Shown piece by piece: positions 1 to 5,063 of a DNA stretch of 13,238 nucleotides (positions are counted from its first letter, which is position 1; each line of letters starts with the position of its first letter). Below the pieces are notes generated by a model. It had not been told where the DNA came from. It worked only from the letters and a program-made list of their open reading frames with translations, and searched no databases. A program made the translations under genes and the position numbers. The stretch comes from an uncultured Lachnospiraceae bacterium (lineage in GTDB: Bacteria; Bacillota; Clostridia; Lachnospirales; Lachnospiraceae). The DNA lies in the NCBI GenBank assembly GCA_934320845.1, contig CAKRFU010000039.1, positions 1 through 13,238 on the forward strand, written 5' to 3'.

Positions 1-3
1 TAT

Positions 4-76
4 GCCGATGTGGCTCAATTGGCAGAGCAGCTGATTTGTAATCAGCAGGTTATCGGTTCGAGTCCGATCATCGGCT
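4..76 (+). tRNA. tRNA-Thr (anticodon UGU)
   Basis: A full cloverleaf can be folded. The 7-bp acceptor stem pairs 4-10 with 69-75, and 76 is the discriminator U. The anticodon stem GCTGA/TCAGC encloses the loop TTTGTAA, giving anticodon TGT at 37-39, which reads ACA and related Thr codons. The T-loop TTCGAGT is canonical. No CCA end is encoded (TAC follows), so CCA must be added enzymatically. It is the first visible gene of a five-tRNA array; the promoter lies upstream of the window. Confidence 0.97.
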
Positions 77-103
77 TACACAATTGAATATTTATTGTGT
101 TAT

Positions 104-185
104 GGGCGGATTCCCGAGTGGCCAAAGGGGACAGACTGTAAATCTGCTGCTTTATGCTTCGATGGTTCGAATCCATCTCCGCCCA
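104..185 (+). tRNA. tRNA-Tyr (anticodon GUA)
   Basis: Class II tRNA of 82 nt with the long variable arm usual for bacterial Tyr. The acceptor stem GGGCGGA (104-110) pairs perfectly with TCCGCCC (178-184), and A185 is the discriminator. The anticodon loop CTGTAAA at 136-142 gives GTA at 138-140. The T-stem GATGG/CCATC is perfect. One oddity is that the top anticodon-stem pair (A131 with C147, tRNA positions 27-43) is an A-C mismatch. CCA is not encoded. Confidence 0.96.
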
Positions 186-232
186 TTTACCTAAGTTGAT
201 AAACCGCAGAGTTTACCAAAAGGTTTTAATGA

Positions 233-306
233 CGCGGGATGGAGCAGCTAGGAAGCTCGTCGGGCTCATAACCCGAAGGTCACAGGTTCAAATCCTGTTC
301 CCGCTA
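233..306 (+). tRNA. Initiator tRNA-fMet (anticodon CAU)
   Basis: Anticodon CAT lies at 267-269. The anticodon stem carries three consecutive G-C pairs (262-264 GGG with 272-274 CCC), which is the hallmark of the initiator. The acceptor stem begins with a non-Watson-Crick 1-72 position, also an initiator feature: C233 faces T305, a C-U mismatch instead of the usual C-A. The D-stem GAGC/GCTC and T-stem ACAGG/CCTGT are intact. CCA is not encoded. It delivers formyl-methionine for translation initiation. Confidence 0.96.
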
Positions 307-328
307 CTTAGATATTTATTATCTATAT

Positions 329-401
<73 letters not shown>

Positions 402-428
402 TTGAGGTAAAGGCCTCATGTTTTAGAT

Positions 429-501
429 GGGATACTAGCTCAGGTGGTAGAGCACTTGACTTTTAATCAAGTTGTCGGGGGTTCGAATCCCCCGTGTCTC
501 A
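429..501 (+). tRNA. tRNA-Lys (anticodon UUU)
   Basis: The acceptor strand GGGATAC (429-435) pairs with GTGTCTC (494-500) using two G-U wobbles, and A501 is the discriminator. The anticodon stem CTTGA/TCAAG with loop CTTTTAA gives TTT at 462-464, decoding AAA and AAG. CCA is not encoded. It is the last gene of the array, with an intrinsic terminator starting eight bases downstream. Confidence 0.96.
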
Positions 502-508
502 TTATATT

Positions 509-542
509 AGACTTATTACAATTTTGTAGTAAGTCTTTTTTT
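509..542 (+). terminator. Intrinsic terminator of the tRNA array
   Basis: A 12-bp stem (509-520 with 525-536, one G-U wobble) with a four-base loop ATTT is followed at once by a run of seven T (536-542). This is a textbook rho-independent terminator directly after tRNA-Lys and marks the end of the tRNA transcript. Confidence 0.93.
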
Positions 543-605
543 ATATTAATATAACGATATCATTTAAATCACTTTATTCTTATTTTTCTTGCGTTATTAC
601 CAATT

Positions 606-634
606 GAAGTCTTTGTATAAAGGCTTCTTTTTTT
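606..634 (+). terminator. Second, tandem terminator-like hairpin
   Basis: A 9-bp stem (606-614 with 619-627, one or two G-U pairs) with loop GTAT is followed by seven T (628-634). It points the same way as the terminator at 509-542. No gene is visible between the two, so it probably backs up termination of the heavily transcribed tRNA operon. Confidence 0.8.
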
Positions 635-791
635 GTGCTTCTATATCAAATAAAATATTTACACCACATATAATATAAATCATTACATACAATAAAATTA
701 ATAACAGATAATAATACATTAAATTAAAATTAACAGTTGTATTAACAATAAGTATTTATAGTAAATTTGTAGTGAGTAGGAGACAGATCGT
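635..791. other. AT-rich upstream region of the membrane protein gene
   Basis: Extremely AT-rich gap with no convincing open reading frame. The promoter of the 792 gene should lie here. A TATAGT at 757-762 could be a -10 box, but I found no -35 at acceptable spacing. An AGGAG ribosome binding site (778-782) sits nine bases before the ATG. Confidence 0.5.
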
Positions 792-1421
792 ATGTTTATT
801 GAATGTGATGATAAAAAATTTTATAAACGCTATGTTGTGATAGGCTTTTTATTTGTTGGAATATTGGGAACTCTTTTTCACTTTGTATATGACTGGTGTG
901 GGCAGGCATGGTTAATAGGATTATTTGTGCCGGTTAACGAGTCAACATGGGAACATATGAAGCTGCTTTTTATTCCTATGCTTATTTATATTGCAATATG
1001 TTTTCAGTATGTTAAGAAAAAGGTTGACTGTAAATATGTCTCAGATAAAAACAGTATGAAAATATTTTCCAAAGACAGTAAAAGAAGTGTGAATGTTAAA
1101 AATGAAAAAAATAATGAAATATGTAAGATTATATACACAGGTCTGCTAGGAAATATAGTTGGTACATGGAGTATACCGTTTTTGTATTATGGATATAAGG
1201 GTATTCTTGGATTTGAGGTAGCCTGGATTGATATAAGCACATTTTTTATAGCTGTTTTTATTGCGTTTAGTTTGCAATATCATATATTGATAAATTCGCA
1301 TAAAAAGCAGACAATGAATTGTGGAAAAATCCTGTTGATTGTTAATTTGATACAGCTTTTAGCATTTGTATTGTTGACATATCGTCCGCTTGGTTTTGGT
1401 ATTTTTGTAAGTCCTGTGTGA
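792..1421 (+). CDS. DUF6512-like integral membrane protein
   Basis: A 209-residue protein with about five predicted membrane segments: roughly 14-33, 56-74, 113-135, 145-167 and 178-196. A hydrophilic, lysine-rich loop lies at about 75-111. The most distinctive stretch, VNESTWEHMKLLF at 48-60, precedes the second segment, and with GTLFHFVYDW at 26-35 it matches my memory of the uncharacterised Firmicutes family DUF6512, whose members are small polytopic membrane proteins with a conserved NESTWEH motif. Function is unknown. The start is supported by AGGAG at 778-782, nine bases before the ATG. It appears to be a monocistronic gene between the tRNA terminators and the hydrolase leader. The long basic loop seems larger than I would expect for the family. 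The family call comes from motif recall rather than a search. Confidence 0.8.
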   Translation: MFIECDDKKFYKRYVVIGFLFVGILGTLFHFVYDWCGQAWLIGLFVPVNESTWEHMKLLFIPMLIYIAICFQYVKKKVDCKYVSDKNSMKIFSKDSKRSVNVKNEKNNEICKIIYTGLLGNIVGTWSIPFLYYGYKGILGFEVAWIDISTFFIAVFIAFSLQYHILINSHKKQTMNCGKILLIVNLIQLLAFVLLTYRPLGFGIFVSPV

Positions 1422-1578
1422 TAAGTAAATAAAATGTTATGGGTCAATATGTAAGTTTAAGAAATAACAAACAAATATGACAACAAATAAAAATAACGAA
1501 TGAATATGATGAATAAATAGTTTAATAGTTTGGATAGGAATAAAATAGGACAATTTAGTGGCGGAATATCTTTGAGGA

Positions 1579-1587
1579 TGATATAAT
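1579..1587 (+). promoter_or_regulatory. Extended -10 promoter before the glycoside hydrolase
   Basis: The sequence TGATATAAT is a perfect TGn plus TATAAT extended -10 element, which can work in Firmicutes with a poor -35 box. No good -35 is visible 16-18 bases upstream. Transcription would start near 1594, just before the hairpin at 1598, giving a leader of roughly 140 bases. Confidence 0.55.
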
Positions 1588-1597
1588 AAATTTATAA

Positions 1598-1658
1598 GCG
1601 TTTATAATACTATGCAAAAAGATGTGCAGTATTATGAGATAATGAACGCATAGGCGTT
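1598..1658 (+). promoter_or_regulatory. Candidate structured leader with two exclusive folds
   Basis: ATAATACT (1604-1611) pairs perfectly with AGTATTAT (1628-1635), with further weaker pairs towards the loop. GCGTT (1598-1602) can close this structure by pairing with AACGC (1645-1649). The same AACGC can instead pair with GCGTT at 1654-1658, forming a small ATAG-loop hairpin followed by TTTTA. The two folds exclude each other, as in attenuators or riboswitches. I recognise no known riboswitch class, and the second hairpin is only 5 bp. Confidence 0.35.
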
Positions 1659-1731
1659 TTATGTAACTTCGTTAAACAGTACGATAAATTAAAGTTTAAC
1701 AATTAAAAGTTTATGAGAAATGAGGAAATTT

Positions 1732-3174
1732 ATGGACAACTTAAAAAGAATTACTTTAAATCCTGCGAGGTGTGGACTTGACCTTGGGGATGGAAGTGAG
1801 AGAGCTGAGTATGTAAATCAGGATTATATTTTAAATGTGCTTGGCAGACCTCACAGAAACATTGGGATTATGTATACATATTATCCTAAGGATAAGGAGT
1901 GGCCGCAGAGAATAAGTGAGGCATGTAAAGATATGGAAATACATTTTCAGTGGGATTATCCGTATGATGACTATTTTCCTTATCTTGGAGGTATCGGCGG
2001 CAGTATGGATGGTGAGCCGTTTACTTCGATGAGGGATATTAGAAAACATGGACAAGATGTTGCACTTACGCTTACAATAGATTGTTCTCTGGAGGATGAA
2101 TATCTCAGACAGATTGCAAAGGAACTTAGGACTTTTGGAAGAATGAGACTTCGTATAAATCATGAGTGTACAGGTGATTGGTTTACTCATAATCAGAGGT
2201 TTTCATATCAGGAAATAGGTGATTTCTTTGTGAGATTTGCAAAGATTGTCAAGGAAGAGGCTCCTAATGTATCTATTGTATATTGCGGAGGTTGTGTTAC
2301 AAGTCTTGAGGAAGATGCGCCTATTCAGTATGAAAAGGAGTTTACTGAGGCATACAAGGTGGCTGATTATTGGTCAAATGACTGTTATCTTGCACTTCAC
2401 TACGGATGGCCGTTTGATGTGTGTGAGAAGGGCGGCAACAGCTACGCTGTGACACCTCTCGATACATTTGTGGAAAGACTTGAAAAGACTTCAAAGCGAT
2501 TGACTAAAGTTGCGGATAATGTATGTAAACCACTTGTGATATCTGAGTTTAATACAGATGGCGATGTAACAGGTCCAAGACGACAGGGCGATTCAATTAA
2601 AAAATTTGTTGACAGGATAAAGTCCGATGATGCCGATTGGTTTGATGGATTTTCAATGTACCAGTTTAGGGACAGAGGACGTCTCGGTCTTGAAATAGAA
2701 GACCCGAATAATAAATCAGTGGGAATTGCACAGCCGTTACTTAAACAGTATCAGGAAATATTGAAAGACTCTTATTTCCAGCCTGTTATTGAGGAAAAAG
2801 AACAGGTTATGCTTCCGGCAAAAATGCGCTGGGGTGGCTCAGAGGATGCCGATGGTGTTGCTGTCGATATTAAGATGGAGGGAAATCCTGAATTCTTTGA
2901 GATTAATTTTGAAGAAGAACTTAATATTATGATGGAGATAAACGGCAAATGGTTTTATAAAGCACCGGAGACTAAAACAGTTGACCTTATGCCGGCATTT
3001 TTTGAGTCAGATGTAAAAGAGGGACAGGTTCTTACATTAAAAATGTTTGCTCCTCCGGCAACAGGCGAAAATGATGAAAGCCAGGGCGATGATTGGGCAG
3101 TTAATTATTATACTGAGATGAAAAAAATGCCTGAACTTCGTATCAGATATGAGGCGGTAGAAGACCTTGATTAA
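1732..3174 (+). CDS. Cytosolic clan GH-A glycoside hydrolase, GH26-like
   Basis: A 480-residue protein with no signal peptide or membrane segment, so likely cytoplasmic. Residues about 40-350 read as a (beta/alpha)8 barrel: strands near NIGIMYTYY, VALTLTID, RMRLRINHE, VSIVYCGG, CYLALHY, PLVISEFN and WFDGFSMYQF are regularly spaced by helices. RINHECTGDWF resembles the GH26 acid/base motif, with Glu145 as candidate acid/base. Glu272 in LVISEFN is the candidate nucleophile. About 130 residues at the C-terminus (ALPAKMRWGG-like start, acidic, strand-rich) may be a beta-sandwich accessory domain. The start at 1732 is preferred because GAGG at 1722-1725 sits six bases upstream; an in-frame ATG at 1720 would add four residues but lacks a good binding site. 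The ROK glucokinase downstream suggests use of intracellular oligosaccharides. The substrate is unknown; GH26 membership is inferred from motifs only, and another clan GH-A family is possible. Confidence 0.65.
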   Translation: MDNLKRITLNPARCGLDLGDGSERAEYVNQDYILNVLGRPHRNIGIMYTYYPKDKEWPQRISEACKDMEIHFQWDYPYDDYFPYLGGIGGSMDGEPFTSMRDIRKHGQDVALTLTIDCSLEDEYLRQIAKELRTFGRMRLRINHECTGDWFTHNQRFSYQEIGDFFVRFAKIVKEEAPNVSIVYCGGCVTSLEEDAPIQYEKEFTEAYKVADYWSNDCYLALHYGWPFDVCEKGGNSYAVTPLDTFVERLEKTSKRLTKVADNVCKPLVISEFNTDGDVTGPRRQGDSIKKFVDRIKSDDADWFDGFSMYQFRDRGRLGLEIEDPNNKSVGIAQPLLKQYQEILKDSYFQPVIEEKEQVMLPAKMRWGGSEDADGVAVDIKMEGNPEFFEINFEEELNIMMEINGKWFYKAPETKTVDLMPAFFESDVKEGQVLTLKMFAPPATGENDESQGDDWAVNYYTEMKKMPELRIRYEAVEDLD

Positions 3175-3233
3175 ATATCAAATATGGGTGGAAGTTGGAA
3201 TATTTATTTTAAGGCAGAAATGTATATTAAAGA

Positions 3234-3286
3234 TATAACTAAGATTATATTAGTTATAGTGAGAGAAAAGCTGCTATAGTTATAGC
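3234..3286. repeat. Three copies of TAGTTATA as two palindromes before glcK
   Basis: The octamer TAGTTATA occurs inverted at 3234-3241 and direct at 3251-3258 and 3277-3284. The first two form a perfect 9-bp inverted repeat (3234-3242 with 3250-3258, 7-base spacer). The third lies in the perfect inverted repeat GCTATA-GT-TATAGC (3273-3286). Neither has a downstream T-run, so they do not look like terminators. They could be operator sites for a regulator of the glucokinase gene, or mRNA hairpins. A clear promoter could not be placed here. Confidence 0.5.
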
Positions 3287-3330
3287 ACAAAAAATAATAT
3301 AAATAAAAATGAGAAGAAAGGCAGAAAAAG

Positions 3331-4278
3331 ATGGCAAAATATATTTATGGAATTGATATAGGTGGAACTACAGTAAAGATGGGACTTTTTGATGAAAAAG
3401 GTGATATGCTTGAAAAGTGGGAGATTGTTACAAGAAAAGAAAACAGTGGTGAAAACATTCTTCCTGACATTGTGAAGTCTATCAAAGAAAAAAATTCAGA
3501 GAAATCTATTGAGACAGATGATATTCTTGGTATAGGAATGGGAGTTCCAGGACCTATAACAGAGGATGGCAGAGTTCTCAAATGTGCAAATCTCGGATGG
3601 GGAATTTTCTCAGTTGCCGACGAGATGAGTAAACTTACAGGTGTTAAAAAAGTTAAGGTTGGTAATGATGCAAATGTTGCAGCTCTTGGTGAGCAGTGGC
3701 GTGGCGGCGGTCGTGGTTTTGACAATATTGTGATGGTTACACTTGGAACAGGTGTAGGCGGTGGAATTATCATGAATGGAAAAATTCTTACCGGAGAGAA
3801 TGGTGCAGCAGGTGAGATTGGTCATATTACGGTAAATCCTAAGGAGACACTTACCTGCGGATGCGGATGTAAGGGATGCCTTGAGCAGTATAGTTCTGCT
3901 ACGGGTGTTATAAGATTAGCAAAAGAGCGTCTTGAAGCTTCTGACAAGCCTTCTGAGCTTAGAAAGTTTGCAGATGATCAAATAGGCGGAAAAGAAGTTT
4001 TCGACGCTTATAAGGCAGGAGATGAGCTTGCAGCTGAAGCTGTAGATGAGTTCGCAGCTTATCTTGGAATGGGACTTGGTAATGTAGCTTCTGTAGTTGA
4101 TACACAGGCATTTGTAATCGGTGGGGGACTTTCTAAAAATGGTCCGATAGTAATAGAACTTATAAAGAAACAGTATGAGAAAAATGTAATGTTTGCACTT
4201 AAAAATACGGAATTCAGACTTGCTGAACTTGGCAACGATGCAGGAATGTATGGTGCAGTCCGTATGGTAATTCAGTAG
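3331..4278 (+). CDS. glcK: ROK-family glucokinase
   Basis: A 315-residue cytosolic sugar kinase, the usual ROK length, that phosphorylates glucose to glucose-6-phosphate with ATP. The N-terminal phosphate loop is DIGGTTVKMG (9-18). GNDANVAALGE (111-121) contains Asp113, the expected catalytic base. LGTGVGGGI (138-146) is the second phosphate-binding segment. GAAGEIGH (158-165) supplies sugar-contact Glu162 and His165. The ROK zinc site is His165 with Cys176, Cys178 and Cys183 in the CxCGxxGCxE pattern, ending in Glu185. FVIGGGLS (261-268) is the adenosine-side motif. There is no N-terminal DNA-binding domain, so this is the kinase rather than the repressor branch. The start has AAAGG nine bases upstream. 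The gene is 156 bases after the GH26-like gene, consistent with joint use in sugar catabolism. Specificity for glucose over another hexose is inferred from similarity to clostridial glucokinases. Confidence 0.92.
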   Translation: MAKYIYGIDIGGTTVKMGLFDEKGDMLEKWEIVTRKENSGENILPDIVKSIKEKNSEKSIETDDILGIGMGVPGPITEDGRVLKCANLGWGIFSVADEMSKLTGVKKVKVGNDANVAALGEQWRGGGRGFDNIVMVTLGTGVGGGIIMNGKILTGENGAAGEIGHITVNPKETLTCGCGCKGCLEQYSSATGVIRLAKERLEASDKPSELRKFADDQIGGKEVFDAYKAGDELAAEAVDEFAAYLGMGLGNVASVVDTQAFVIGGGLSKNGPIVIELIKKQYEKNVMFALKNTEFRLAELGNDAGMYGAVRMVIQ

Positions 4279-4371
4279 TAGGAAAAAGTAATATTCTTTC
4301 TTCATATCGCATATTATATATTAGTATAGGTTGATTGATTAAATTTAACCAAAAAATTCACGGGGGTTGTC

Positions 4372-4839
4372 ATGTCGAAAACAAAGATTGTGGTTTTGCG
4401 TATGAAGGAAGTAGTATATACGGCAGTATTTGTCGGGCTTGGGATTTTGCTACTGATTGTTTTATTTTTTATGTTTGGCAGGCAGAATTCGCCTAAAAGT
4501 GAGAGTACACAGAGTAACATAAGTAATGAAAGCAGTACATATAAAAATGATGCGGTATATAGGGCGGGAATTTATGAAAGCCAGTTTGTAATAGGTGAGA
4601 ATACAATAAATCTGGAGGTTGCTCTTGATGAAGAACAGGTAAAGTCTGTTAAAGTGAAAAATCTTGACGAGTCAGTGGAAACAATGTATCCGCTTATGAA
4701 ATCGGCAGTTAAGGATGTTTCAAAACAGCTTTCTTCGGGAATTTCAATTGATGAAGTCGTATTGTCAAAAAATTCAATGTACACTGAAAAACTTGTTCTT
4801 GATGCGGTTAAGACAGTGCTTGATGAGCAAAAATTATAA
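4372..4839 (+). CDS. Membrane-anchored protein with degenerate FMN-binding-like domain
   Basis: A 155-residue protein. A short basic N-terminus precedes one hydrophobic segment (about 15-36); a Ser/Asn-rich linker (38-60) follows, then an outer domain of about 95 residues. No lipobox is visible, so it is probably an N-in anchor. The outer domain has the pattern of FMN_bind domains: a GIYES opening, NTINLEVALDEEQVKSVKV as paired strands, and a terminal YTEKLVLDAVKTVL helix resembling the YSSKAIIEAV end of that family. The hallmark SGAT motif, whose Thr carries covalent FMN, is absent; Met136 falls where Thr would align, so it probably does not bind FMN covalently. GGGGG at 4362-4366, five bases before ATG, supports the start. 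It is monocistronic, ending before the hairpin at 4903. The relationship is pattern-based and uncertain; the safe call is a conserved membrane-anchored protein of unknown function. Confidence 0.6.
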   Translation: MSKTKIVVLRMKEVVYTAVFVGLGILLLIVLFFMFGRQNSPKSESTQSNISNESSTYKNDAVYRAGIYESQFVIGENTINLEVALDEEQVKSVKVKNLDESVETMYPLMKSAVKDVSKQLSSGISIDEVVLSKNSMYTEKLVLDAVKTVLDEQKL

Positions 4840-4899
4840 GCTGTGTTTTGTACTAGACGGTTAAGTATATTAAAATTACAAATATGATTTTGAATAAAT

Positions 4900-4972
4900 A
4901 AAAAAACAGAGGTGCTATGAGTGTTAGTTTTCACTGTGATAAAGTGAATGTTAACCAATAGCCCTCTGTTTT
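4900..4972. terminator. Compound long hairpin, likely bidirectional terminator
   Basis: The outer stem AAAACAGAGG (4903-4912) pairs perfectly with CCTCTGTTTT (4963-4972) and continues past one bulged T as GCTA/TAGC (4914-4917 with 4959-4962). Inside are GTTA/TAAC (4923-4926 with 4952-4955) and TTCAC/GTGAA (4930-4934 with 4944-4948), with a nine-base apical loop. The + strand arm ends in TTTT; on the - strand the stem is followed by seven T (complement of 4900-4906). It separates the 4372 gene from addB. The inner arm is longer than terminators need, so a structured RNA or dispersed repeat is possible. Confidence 0.7.
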
Positions 4973-4973
4973 A

Positions 4974-4982
4974 TGTTATACT
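4974..4982 (+). promoter_or_regulatory. Extended -10 promoter of addB
   Basis: TGTTATACT matches the TGn-TATAAT extended -10 consensus with one change in the hexamer. No good -35 is seen; that region would overlap the 3' arm of the preceding hairpin. Transcription would start near 4989, giving a leader of about 75 bases before the addB ATG at 5064. Confidence 0.45.
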
Positions 4983-5063
4983 ACATATAAGATTTTTTTG
5001 AATAATCATAAATATTAATAGCTTAAAATACAATGATAATTGTACAGGAGAGAGGATAGGGGA

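Larger units (their letters stand above)
1422..1719 (+). other. Intergenic leader region of the glycoside hydrolase gene
   Basis: About 300 AT-rich bases without a credible gene and without a clear terminator for the preceding membrane protein gene. The downstream part holds an extended -10 promoter (1579-1587) and a structured leader (about 1598-1660); both are listed separately. The first 140 bases show only low-complexity A/T runs with scattered in-frame stops. Confidence 0.6.

Noticed and set aside
730..767. Promoter boxes TTAACA or TTGTAT with TATAGT before the 792 gene
   Set aside because: Spacings are 14 or 21 bases, outside the workable range, and random matches are expected in such AT-rich DNA.
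1831..2190. Antisense open frame inside the GH26-like gene, and similar ones in glcK, addB and addA
   Set aside because: They lie opposite strongly conserved genes, have no ribosome binding sites and encode compositionally odd peptides; they are shadows of the real frames.
4279..4371. Terminator after glcK
   Set aside because: A GAAAAAG stretch and a CTTTCTTC stretch could pair only imperfectly and no T-run follows; I cannot support a terminator.
4903..4972. Known riboswitch class (lysine, preQ1 or similar) upstream of addB
   Set aside because: The opening CAGAGGTGC loosely recalls a lysine riboswitch, but the length, the missing junction elements and the downstream gene do not fit.
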